Positions 54,601-64,000 of a stretch of 64,000 nt of DNA are shown here, in pieces. The position numbers and the translations under genes were made by a program. Location of the stretch: positions 41,817,652-41,881,651 of the forward strand of contig NC_071617.1 of NCBI RefSeq assembly GCF_014839835.1. The letters are read 5' to 3'. The notes under the pieces were generated by a model, which did no database searches, had not been told where the DNA came from, and saw nothing but the letters and a program-made list of their open reading frames with translations. Within the stretch, counting starts at the first letter, position 1; every line of letters starts with the position of its first letter. Source of the stretch: Dryobates pubescens (lineage: Eukaryota > Chordata > Aves > Piciformes > Picidae).

Positions 54601-57531
54601 CAACCTATGACCTCCCTTTTGAAGCCATCACACCCTTTCAGTGAGTACAAGCCAGAGCTGGAGCTATGGAAAGATAGCTCTCTGTGTATGTGTGTGCAAG
54701 AGAGAGAGAGAAAAAGAGTAGGATGTGTTGTGGTGTGGGGATGTCTGTCTGGGTATTTGGAAGGAAGTTCAGGCATGCTGTGTGCTGTGTGTTTGTGCAG
54801 TCGTTTGCAGTGCAGAAGCAGCTTGGTCACCAGCAGGGTGTGCTGCAGAAGCTGGCACTTTCTCAGGCTCGCAGGAAACTGCTGACCTGAATTTGTGTAC
54901 ACATTTTGCAATTAATTGCTCAGAGTAGCACACCTCTCACAACTTTGTTTCTCTGTCTGCAGCAGAGTCCAAGTTACTGAACCTCCCTGCACAAAGGGAA
55001 ATGGCAACTGAGACCAGCAACTGTAATTTGCTGCATCTCTGTTGCTACTTGGAAATCAAATCTCAGCTCATTTAGCACAGGCTCTGGAATAAGCTGTAGA
55101 TAGCTGGGAGCTCTTTAGGGAGAGTGGGAATAGCAGTAGCTCGCTGGGAGAGGATGGAGTATCTAGTCATAGGGACAGTGATCAGCACTGTGGCTGCTGA
55201 ATTTCATCTGTATCTATTGATAGGCCCATCTGTATCTAAGCTAAGGCTGCATGCATCTTATGTACAACAAATCCCAAGTCACTGTGACACCTCGGGTCAT
55301 GGGTCAAGATGTCCTGCACAACATGCCCTCAGGGAGTTTCAAGAGCTGCCCTTCAACACCACTAGCCCAGGACTATGCCTCTGTGCATGAGATTGCTATG
55401 AAATAGAGCTCCTGATTTTTCTCACATTGAATCTCCTTACCTGCCTTATGGCAGTGCTGTTAAGACTCCTTAAGGTTTCCTTAACAAGCTTAATGGAATA
55501 ATAGGCTTAAAAAGCAGAGGCACAGGATTTTTCCCTCAGTATGTTGGGATGGGGTTAGTTCTGCCTATGTTAGCTCTGCAGATGACACCAAGCTGAGTGG
55601 TGCTGTCAATACACCAGAAGGACCTGGAGAAGCTGGAGAGGCCCAGGTGAACCTCAGGAGGTTTAACAAGAGCAAGTGCAGGGTCCTGCACCTGGGCTGT
55701 AACAACGCTCACAATCAATAGAGTGGGGGATGAGGTGATAGAAAGCAGCCCTGTGGAAAAGGACTTGGGTGTACTGATGGATGAGAAGCTGGACATGAGC
55801 AGGGAGTGTGCATTTGCAGGCCAGGAGGCCAATCACATCCTGGGCTGCATCAGAAGATGCACTGCCAGCAGATCCAGAGAGGTGATTCTGCCACTTTGCT
55901 CTGCTCTGGTGAAACCTCACCTGGAGTACTGTGTCCAGGTCTAGGAGCCCTCAGTATAGGAAGCACATGGACCTGATGGAGCAGGTCCAGAGGAGGGCCA
56001 TGAAAATGTTCAGGGGGTTGGAGCACCTCTGCGACACAGATAGGCTGAAGGAGCTGGGATTGTTTAGACTGGAGAAAACCTAATAACGAGCTTCCAGCAC
56101 TTGAAGGGGGACTACAAGAAGGATGGAGAGAGACTGTTCATAAAGGCCTGTGGTGATAGCACAAGGGGCAATGGCTTCAAACTAGAGAGGAGCATATTTA
56201 GACTGGATGTTAGGAACAAGTTCTGTACCATGAGGGTAGTTGAACACTGGAACAGGTTGTCCAGGGAGGTGGTTGGGGCCCCATCCCTGGAGATATTCAA
56301 AGTGAGGCTTGACAGCACTCTGGGCAACCTGATCTAGTTGAGGCTGCCCCTGCTTACTGCAGAGGGGGATGGACTGCATGACCTTCGGAGGTCCTTTCCA
56401 AGCCAGACCATTCTGTGATTCCCTCTGAAGTAGTACAGCAGGAACGTGCATGAATGACTGAGGAGGTGGAGGGACTGCTTGTGTGGGACTCCAGAAGGGA
56501 TGCTTGTGGTTAGTGAGTACTAATGTGTCTGTAATTAGCCATTGACATGTGCTCTTGTCGCTGTGCTAGTACTGCTTTGTTAGAACAGGAGCACTAAATA
56601 AGCTATGAATATTAAGTGTCAGTAATTGTACAAACCTAAAGGCTGCCGTGTTGGCAGTAATTAGCAGCTCGGTTTTCATTATGGCTGGGACTATGTTGAT
56701 GCAGTGAGGGAGGGCTATGCTTGATGGATGAAGTGAAAGATGGTGGTAGGAACAGAACTCTTCAGAGCCTGGCTTATTTCACGGGAGGAGGAAGAGGGGT
56801 GATGCTAGCTGCTTTTCTGCAGTGTGAAGTGCTGTTCATTTGCACAGCTCCACAGGGCAGCTCTTGCTGATTCTAGGAGGTTTGTGGTGAGTGATTGGAT
56901 TGCTGCTGCTGGCAGATTTTCTAAATTCTTCATTAAGCCCTTTCCATTGCTGGCAATGACAGTTTCATCATCTCAAAAACTTAGGGGGAGGCAGGTTTTC
57001 TGCTAATGACCTGTCTCCTTCCAGCAAATACTGAACTGAGCTTCATCTCTCGAGTGAAGCTGGAATTAACGAGTTTGTTTCCATGGAAATCTCCTAGGCC
57101 TGGAAGTTACTGTACCTTAAGGGCTGTAGAGTTTGCAAGGTTGAATGAAGCACTGGGCTTCTTCTAAGGTATCCTTTAGATCAGAATATCTCTGTGTGGC
57201 TCCCATCGCAAGGGCAGCTGTCTTTGTAGTGCCCTTTGTGGCTAGGATGAGTGTTTTCCTTCCCCTCCCCTGCTCCATTAACCTTGCTTTCCTCTCTGCC
57301 CACAGCATGTGCCATTACAGCCGCCTCTTCTGGGAGTGGGGGGAAGGTGTCAGAGTGCACGACTCTCAGAAAAGGCAAGACCCGGAGAAGCTATCGAAGG
57401 AGGATGTCCTGTCTTTCATCCAGGCACATACCCCTAAGCCTGCTCTCTTGAGGAGTGCAGGGGGAACAGAGCCCAGCTTGGACTCATCGGGGACTGATGA
57501 GACTGGGGGGGCTCCACAGCTTCAATCCTAA
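26355..57531 (+). CDS. CMTR1: Cap-specific mRNA (nucleoside-2'-O-)-methyltransferase 1, complete coding region
   Basis: Nuclear enzyme that methylates the ribose 2'-O of the first transcribed nucleotide of m7G-capped RNA, giving cap 1, a mark of self RNA. 23 coding exons total 2589 nt, 862 aa plus stop; human is 835 aa. Order of parts: basic nuclear localisation segment KKQKKR at 14-19; acidic Ser-rich linker; G-patch at about 91-140 ([18 protein letters not shown]), which in human CMTR1 binds the helicase DHX15; Rossmann-fold methyltransferase at about 225-450 with SAM loop [11 protein letters not shown] at 271-281; catalytic K235, D360 and K400, matching human K239, D364 and K404; an inactive guanylyltransferase-like region at about 555-745; and a C-terminal WW domain ([13 protein letters not shown]), which contacts the RNA polymerase II tail. 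Exon coordinates are in the three block entries. The end is about 30 residues longer than human. Introns hold CR1 copies and four solo LTRs. Confidence 0.97.
26557..26672 (+). mobile_element. CR1 LINE 3' tip just after CMTR1 coding exon 1
   Basis: 116 bp (GAGACTGGATGAGGCACTTGG to TTCTATTCTATA) starting 72 bp after the exon 1 donor. A read-through frame from the exon runs into it and ends at the CR1 stop. Confidence 0.88.
26822..27322 (-). mobile_element. CR1 LINE, 5'-truncated
   Basis: Tail AGAATAGAAC at the left; the RT end is open in reverse from [20 protein letters not shown] to VLGAMV-stop. It lies in CMTR1 intron 1 (first coding intron). Confidence 0.93.
27915..28332 (-). mobile_element. 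CR1 LINE 3' fragment
   Basis: Tail AGAATAGAATAAACC at the left; RT end in reverse ([20 protein letters not shown]). It lies in CMTR1 coding intron 1. Confidence 0.92.
28824..29542 (+). mobile_element. CR1 LINE lacking its 3' end
   Basis: Open for about 240 codons from [13 protein letters not shown] (the RT catalytic box, here FADD) to [10 protein letters not shown], then cut off about 200 bp before the expected stop, 3' UTR and tail. CR1 copies are normally 5'-truncated, so loss of the 3' end is unusual. It ends 98 bp before CMTR1 coding exon 2. Confidence 0.93.
31770..32320 (+). mobile_element. Old CR1 LINE fragment
   Basis: Diverged RT end ([20 protein letters not shown], then [15 protein letters not shown]) followed by the 3' UTR and GATTCTGTGAT. 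It has several frame breaks. It lies in CMTR1 coding intron 2. Confidence 0.9.
33653..33783. repeat. G/T-rich low-complexity tract
   Basis: About 130 bp of G and T with G runs of 3-8, for example CTGGGGGGGGTGTTTGGGGG. It lies in CMTR1 coding intron 3, 185 bp before exon 4, on the sense strand. Confidence 0.7.
34130..34580 (-). mobile_element. Very old CR1 LINE fragment
   Basis: Weak but collinear similarity to the CR1 3' end in reverse: AGGCTGGAGAGAACCTC at the left, then TTGTAGACAGCTA and TTGGTGGCCCTTTTGCTGG. It lies in CMTR1 coding intron 4. Confidence 0.65.
35852..36395 (-). mobile_element. Solo LTR of an endogenous retrovirus with perfect 5-bp target duplication
   Basis: 544 bp starting TGTAGTGGTTTGAGC and ending CCACTGACA, flanked by CAAGG at 35847-35851 and 36396-36400. 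A TATA-like CATAAAAGG on the minus strand at 36259-36267 suggests minus orientation. It is a solo LTR lying in CMTR1 coding intron 7. Confidence 0.82.
37022..37455 (-). mobile_element. Old CR1 LINE fragment
   Basis: Reverse CR1 end: CAGGTTGGAAACCAGG, CCAACCACCCTGCCATGG, then GTAAAGAATTTCTTCCTAA and CTCATAGGTGAGGTGCTCCA. Diverged. It lies in CMTR1 coding intron 8. Confidence 0.8.
39165..45873 (+). CDS. CMTR1: CMTR1 coding exons 9-15: catalytic Asp and Lys, end of methyltransferase domain
   Basis: Exons: 39165-39283, 39530-39626, 41390-41522, 42833-43012, 44625-44681, 45137-45194, 45805-45873. Exon 9 ends MADG with the catalytic Asp. Exon 11 starts GHFVCKTFD with the second catalytic Lys. Exon 12 carries [10 protein letters not shown]. 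Exon 9 has an unusual donor, GGG|GTTGGT (T at +3), but it is the only choice that keeps the family sequence MADG followed by GFSVEGQ. Two related solo LTRs and a third solo LTR sit in these introns. Confidence 0.95.
40531..41046. mobile_element. Probable solo LTR (related to 43914-44431)
   Basis: About 516 bp bounded by TGTGATGG and CTGTCACA, an inverted TGTGA/TCACA pair. It shares AAGCAAATGAAGCTG near one end and GGCACAGCCTGAA near the other with the element at 43914, at the same spacing. No clear target duplication was seen. It lies in CMTR1 coding intron 10. Confidence 0.7.
41938..42706 (-). mobile_element. Solo LTR of an endogenous retrovirus (same family as 16092-16954)
   Basis: Collinear with the LTR at 16092 along its length (both begin TGCCTYGGTCC and share GGATGGATCAGAA, ACCACACCCCTCACC and CACATCAGCTATTGTCTGGG). 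It is flanked by CCTGG at 41933-41937 and 42707-42711. Minus-strand AATAAA is at 42048-42053. It lies in CMTR1 coding intron 11, ending 126 bp before exon 12. Confidence 0.82.
43069..43769 (-). mobile_element. CR1 LINE, 5'-truncated, open RT end
   Basis: In reverse an open frame of about 210 codons from [20 protein letters not shown] to ALGAMV-stop; the tail region is ATCAATAAGGTTGG. It starts 57 bp after CMTR1 coding exon 12. Confidence 0.94.
43914..44431. mobile_element. Probable solo LTR (related to 40531-41046)
   Basis: About 518 bp bounded by TGTGGTGGG and AACTACCACA (TGTGGT/ACCACA inverted ends). Similar length and shared end blocks with 40531-41046 place both in one family. An imperfect CAGTG/CAGTA flank is the best target-duplication candidate. 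It lies in CMTR1 coding intron 12, just after a CR1. Confidence 0.7.
46040..46107 (+). mobile_element. CR1 LINE RT fragment
   Basis: ACAGTGGCATTGAGTGCACC followed by ATCAGCAAGTTTGCTGATGA encodes the CR1 SKFADDTKL box. It is cut short where composite copy A begins. Confidence 0.75.
46136..46312 (-). mobile_element. CR1 LINE 3' tip inside composite copy A
   Basis: ATCAATAAGATTGGAAAAGA to CCTCGGCAGCCCATTCCA is the reverse of a CR1 3' end, the same subfamily as 18804-18990. Confidence 0.88.
46490..47365 (+). mobile_element. CR1 LINE RT end and 3' UTR inside composite copy A
   Basis: Open RT stretch with [20 protein letters not shown] and [20 protein letters not shown], a subfamily distinct from the ATTCT-tailed copies. 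It has a break near 47043 and a 3' end at CCTTCCAACCATGACTGATA. Confidence 0.92.
47412..57531 (+). CDS. CMTR1: CMTR1 coding exons 16-23: guanylyltransferase-like region, WW domain, tail
   Basis: Exons: 47412-47543, 48021-48143, 49486-49577, 50171-50239, 52315-52362, 53891-54003, 54532-54640, 57306-57531. Exons 16-20 (464 nt) lie between two inverted copies of a composite repeat. Exon 20 is only 48 nt. Exon 23 carries the WW segment ([18 protein letters not shown]), the conserved [12 protein letters not shown], then a tail from AHTPKP to the stop at 57529-57531 that is low-complexity and absent from human as I recall it. Confidence 0.95.
48513..49144 (-). mobile_element. CR1 LINE, 5'-truncated
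   Basis: Tail TAGAATAGAACAGAATTAAC at the left; RT end in reverse, open from [20 protein letters not shown] to VLSAMV-stop. It lies in CMTR1 coding intron 17. Confidence 0.93.
50374..50637 (+). mobile_element. CR1 LINE 3' fragment
   Basis: Starts at AGAATGAGAGGACACAGTCT and ends CCAACCTGGTTAATTATATT plus an ATTCT tail. It lies in CMTR1 coding intron 19. Confidence 0.92.
52443..53310 (-). mobile_element. CR1 LINE RT end and 3' UTR inside composite copy B
   Basis: Reverse of the CR1 stretch in copy [21 protein letters not shown] onward, with [20 protein letters not shown]. The frame is broken by the small internal deletion near 52962. Confidence 0.9.
53480..53665 (+). mobile_element. CR1 LINE 3' tip inside composite copy B
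   Basis: [20 protein letters not shown] to LGAMV-stop, then GGACTTGATGATCTTTGAGG and TATTGATTCTGTGA. Mirror of 46136-46312. Confidence 0.88.
55568..56421 (+). mobile_element. Old CR1 LINE, RT end and 3' UTR
   Basis: Starts at the CR1 ADDTKL box (GCAGATGACACCAAGCTGAG), continues with several frame breaks through [20 protein letters not shown] to [19 protein letters not shown], and ends CATTCTGTGATTCC. It lies in CMTR1 coding intron 22. Confidence 0.9.
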
Positions 57532-59730
57532 TCTTCTCCAGAGCTGACTTCTGGAGGTGACTGAAGCAGGCAGCGAGACGCAGAAGGCACAGGACGAAGC
57601 TCTACCCTGGCAGTGTATATAGGACTACGGCCCAGGTAGCAGGTGCTGCCAGAATACCCTTGGTGACTCCTGGAGCCAAGGCTTCACACCCTTTTGTCCT
57701 GACCAACTGCATGCATGAGGCCAAGGGGCTGGCAGCTTTCTTTGCTCCTTTTTGAACATTCAGCAAGGTTTGTGGAGCTCTGTGTGTGCCAGAACTCTCC
57801 AGGCTTGTGCTTACCTGGCAGCATGGGAAGGAACAGAGATGTCTTGGTGGCAGAGCTGGGCAGCAGCATGCTGAAGAAGCTCTGTGTCATTCCTGGCCTT
57901 GTCAAAGAGTGTTAATTCATTGGGGAGTGGATACAAGTAGGTATTCTTGTGCTTGTCTCCAACACTTCTGCTTATTAAGACCCTTGGCTGGCCACTAGCA
58001 ATTCCCATGTGAGGGTATCCTCTTGGGCAAAGGCCAACACAGGTGATGAGCTCCTAGCATAGATTAGACGTGCTCAGTGCCAGGGATTTCTCAGACCTTT
58101 AGAAACTGCTGTGAGAAGGATTTCCCCTCTCCAGGTCAATGACTGAACCTGAGCCAGCAGCCTGAGGTTAATCTGTCAATGTTTCTATGCCTCATGGTAT
58201 TTCTGAGACCAAGGAGCTTTGATTCTTGGTACCTGACAATATTACCCAAATCTTCAGGGAGGAAAACGGACGTGGAGGGAAGACACAGGAAGGTTGGGAT
58301 GCTGGAGGCCTTTGGAGGAAATGATGGCAATGGCTGAGTGAGTTAAAAAAACCCCAACCAAAAAGCAACAAACAAAACCCAACCACAAACAAAAAACTGA
58401 CACAACATGGTTTGAGTGAAAGATGTTGACTTTGAACAGGCTGGTTAAGCAGAAGCTCTGTCCCGTGGCTGTGCCCACTGGATAGTTTAACAGGCTTTAC
58501 TTTTTAAATGTCAGAGTGGGCTTTGAAAGCCTCCATGTCTCATTTGTCCCTGAAACTGCATCTGGGATGAAAGCAGAGAGCTGTGAATCTCTCAACGTGC
58601 TATTTGTGTGTCAACAGACTTCTGCATGTGCTGGGCTCCAAGCAGTCTTCTCTTGCGTAATTCACCTTCACTTCTGGCTTCCATGGTGCTTATGCCAGGT
58701 CTTCCACACAGATCAGATGATGACAGATGGTTGACTGCTTTTGGCCATGCAGCAAAATTGCCCTGTTTTGGGTTTGTTTTGTTTTTTTCTTGTTACATTT
58801 GTTCTTGGCTTGTTTTTAAACACATATTGGCAGCAATGAGGAAAATGATTTAGGGATTGCCTGAACTGTGCCTTAAAGAAAGCTATAGTTTTCCTAGAAT
58901 CTATAGCAGTTGTAGAGGTTCTTGTTTCTTTCTTTACAATTTGAACAACCTTTATGTAGCAAGACATGGAAGTTTTCTCTTGCAGGTGTACTCCACCTGA
59001 ATAAGCCAGAACGAGGATGGCAGGTTGTAGAACTGTCACCTCCACCCTCTTAAGGTGCAGCATCATGCACAGGCTTTGTGCTCATTCTCAGCATGTAGTT
59101 GAATGTCATCCTACAAGCAGGCTGTGCTCTTTTGAGATTTGGGCACTTCCATGTCTTCACAAGAAAACTGTCTCCATGTAATAGTAATATTACATGTATG
59201 TATTAATGTAGACATGCACATATTAATTGTCTCCATATATTAATCCTCTACAGTTTGGTATAAATGAACATAGAGGCTGCAGCTCCTTGCACCCAAGAAA
59301 GGATATGCAGGGTTGATCACTGCAGAACTACACCCCTGGCTGAAGGAGCACAGAAGTTGGTACCACCTGTTGGTCAGTGGAAACTAGAGGAGGCAAAGCT
59401 TGGGAGTGGCTGGGAGGTGAGCTTACACATAAGTACCCCTGAATATCCTGTAGGGAGCTATTCAGTTTCTTCTCAAGCTCTGGCTAGAAGTGAAGTGAAG
59501 TTACTTTTTCCACATGGGTCATTATTTCCCAGAGAGAGTTAGGTCTACTGAAGCAGCTGAGGCATTGCATGCTTTTAACTGACCTGTAGATCCTATGCTG
59601 TCAGGCACTGGTAAACCATACATGACAGAAATGGTAGCCCTTCCCCTGCCAAGGACAGGAGGCCTGTCACTGGAAGTTTTGTTTTGGCAAAGGCACTGCC
59701 ACGAGGTATGATGAATCTCTCCCTGTGGGC

Positions 59731-59736
59731 AATAAA
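59731..59736 (+). terminator. CMTR1: Candidate poly(A) signal for CMTR1 (proximal)
   Basis: AATAAA 2.2 kb past the stop codon, followed within 30 bases by a T- and GT-containing stretch. It is the first canonical hexamer noticed after the stop. Confidence 0.5.
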
Positions 59737-60677
59737 GAATGTCCCAACTGGTTTCCAGTTGGCTTTTTAAACCAAGCAGTAATTTGGGTTCTTGCACTTC
59801 CTTCACACTTTGAGACTGTTTCAATGCCAGCAAAGCACGCTGCTCCCTTTGCCAGGCTTCTTTACTGTGTCCTCCACTCAGGACTTTGGACTCCTGTAGG
59901 ACTGGTAGACAAAGGTGACCAGGAAGGATACTAGGCTAAGTGTAAGCCTCTTGAGGGTACAAAAAAACCTGGGTTAGCCTGCAAGCTAGCTTTTATTAAC
60001 AGATACTTGCTTAAGCTTACCCAGTGTGTCTCCACCCTGATTTTAATTTGCTTTTAATTTTAGCTTTGATGTACTGACCCTCCCCAGTCTGAATCCCCCT
60101 TCAAAAAGGCAAGCATTAACCACCCTGCTGCTTGCTTCACTGTTACAGAGTAAATACAGAGGGATTCTGTTGGGAAGGGGTGTGAGGAAGGCCTTGCTGA
60201 AGGGAATGCTTCTGTACATTATTTGCACAATGTATTGTTCCTAGGCTGTACCAAGTCTTCTGCTTTCGTTGCCTCTGTTAGCAATACAGACCCTTTAGTT
60301 CACAATGGTGCTTCTTTGCTTTGCTTCCCACAACATATTCTGTCCAGCAGTGTGTGTAAGGTAGAGACAGCACAATGCATTGCAGTTAAATATTCAAGAC
60401 AGTTTCCTTTTAAAGGCTTTCCTGGCAAGTTGGAGCAGAGTCAGGGCTACCTCATGTATGCTACTGGACTGGAATAAGTAGGGACAACTGGGGACAGTTT
60501 CCAGCATCCCCCTGTACCACGCTAGACTGCTTTTCCACTCAAAGGAAGCAAACACTCAAGTACATTCCAGACCAGTAACCCAGTGTTGACACCTCCCTGA
60601 CCTGGGGTGTTAAGTGCTCCATCCAGCCTAGGCTGCTGTGGTACAACGTGTGACAGTGGGAAGATGGAAGGATTGAG

Positions 60678-60683
60678 AATAAA
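60678..60683 (+). terminator. CMTR1: Candidate poly(A) signal for CMTR1 (distal)
   Basis: AATAAA 3.1 kb past the stop, about 60 bp before the opposite-strand poly(A) signal of CCDC167. If used, the two converging transcripts would overlap or nearly touch. Confidence 0.35.
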
Positions 60684-60745
60684 GCAGCGGCTGAGAGGCA
60701 TATTACAAAACACACATAAAAAAGGGAATTACAAGGTCAACTTAT

Positions 60746-60751
60746 TTTATT
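60746..60751 (-). terminator. CCDC167: Poly(A) signal AATAAA of CCDC167
   Basis: TTTATT on the plus strand, that is AATAAA on the minus strand, about 755 bp beyond the CCDC167 stop codon. It implies a 3' UTR of roughly 0.75 kb ending near 60730. Confidence 0.55.
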
Positions 60752-61504
60752 TTAAGCCCTGCAGAGACACTTCCATCCCTGGGAGCCGACAGTAAATTCT
60801 CTTCTGCAAGTGTTGATTCTCAGTGGCACAAAACAACTACCAAGCGCCGATGCACAGGAGAGTTAGGTAGATCTTCTCGAAGTCCAAGGACTCAGATCTC
60901 AAGTTAGATGGTACCTGCCTGCAGAAAAAGAGATAGGTACCTCCCCTCTGCTTTTGTGGAGGTAGTGTTCCTTTGGTCCTTCAAGTCAGCGTGGAGGAAG
61001 ATTGATGGTTTTTCTTTTGCTCAGCTCTGGGAAAATGTGGAGCCTTAAGGTCCCAAACCCCAAGTTAGCCAAGTTGAATCAAAGAGCTTAGTGCCCCTTC
61101 AGCTTATGGCCAAGTCACAGGAACCAAGGTGGTGTCACGTATTCTGACCTGGCTGTGCAGAGAGCACTTGTCTGCAACCACACAAGTGCTCTTCAAAAGG
61201 GGGAATACATTGTCTTTGGGCATCAGGCTGGACGGCCTCGACTGTGGGGTAAGAAAGCAGCAGCAGCACCTTGCTCTGCTGGACCCCCTTTCCCACTGCA
61301 AGCGTAGTGTGAGTTCTGTTTTGTTGCCTGTCCGCCACAATTCTCAAGAGCAAAAGCTTCCCTACCGCGGGGCCTGGGAGAAAATAAACCGGAGCAGCAA
61401 TGTGAAATGACGATCCTCATCCTTGGGGGAAGCACAGCGGTGAGAGATGGAAAAACTCCTTGCAGGAGAGTCATTTGGTCAGCAGGGAGACTTCTTGAGT
61501 GCAG

Positions 61505-63741
<2,237 letters not shown>

Positions 63742-64000
63742 CTGTAATGAGAAGAGGAGTTCATTACCAGCGAGGCACAACACAGTCTATTTCTTTGCTT
63801 ATATGATGGAAGAGAGACTGTCCTACTGCCAGGGATATCTCCAGACAGAATGAGCCCCTCACCCTGCCCTGTGGAGATGTGGCAGTTCAGAAAGTCCCAG
63901 CTGTGCTCTTGCAGAGATAGAGCAGTGCTAGAGCAGCTCTAGATTACTTTTTCCTCTCCCAAACTGCTTCCTCTCTCTCTTTTGAGGACAGTGTCAGTGC

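Larger units (their letters stand above)
57532..60740 (+). other. CMTR1: CMTR1 3' UTR and CMTR1-CCDC167 intergenic region
   Basis: No coding exon is supported. Two AATAAA hexamers on the plus strand could end the CMTR1 message: 59731-59736 and 60678-60683. No young CR1 copy was recognised here, in contrast to the introns. Confidence 0.6.

Overview
This is a vertebrate nuclear window, almost certainly avian. Four host genes with long, repeat-filled introns can be read: AARS2 (minus strand, 5' part of the gene), RNF8 (plus, complete coding region), CMTR1 (plus, complete coding region) and CCDC167 (minus, last two coding exons). RNF8, CMTR1 and CCDC167 are neighbours in the same order in human. 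The repeats are dominated by CR1 LINEs, the typical LINE of birds and reptiles. A hand tally gives roughly 13 kb, about a fifth of the window. Many young copies end in an (ATTCT)n tail. That load and tail resemble woodpeckers and allies (Piciformes) more than chicken; this taxonomic placement is an inference.

Layout. 1-5.66 kb: seven 5' coding exons of mitochondrial alanyl-tRNA synthetase on the minus strand. 5.66-5.92 kb: a 265-bp CpG-rich gap shared head-to-head with RNF8. 5.92-20.73 kb: RNF8 in eight coding exons (FHA domain, coiled coil, RING, acidic tail), including a GC-AG intron. 20.73-24.4 kb: RNF8 3' UTR and intergenic sequence ending in an old CR1. 24.4-25.2 kb: CpG-island promoter of CMTR1. 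26.36-57.53 kb: CMTR1 in 23 coding exons (862 codons plus stop). 57.5-60.7 kb: CMTR1 3' UTR and intergenic sequence. 60.7-64 kb: 3' end of CCDC167, converging on CMTR1.

All exon joins quoted were checked by hand for reading phase, and every exon sum closes in frame. AARS2 charges mitochondrial tRNA-Ala. RNF8 is the DNA-break E3 ubiquitin ligase. CMTR1 adds the cap-1 2'-O-methyl group to mRNA. CCDC167 is a small tail-anchored membrane protein. These are separate housekeeping functions, not an operon-like system.

Mobile elements: about 23 CR1 copies or fragments, some nested, and five solo LTRs of endogenous retrovirus type, three with clear 5-bp target duplications. The most unusual structure is a 1.25-kb composite repeat present as two inverted, closely similar copies flanking CMTR1 coding exons 16-20. 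I found no new biological system, CRISPR array, tRNA or rRNA. The leads worth following are the inverted pair, the RNF8 GC-AG intron, a possible in-phase cassette exon in RNF8, and the extended C-termini of RNF8 and CMTR1.
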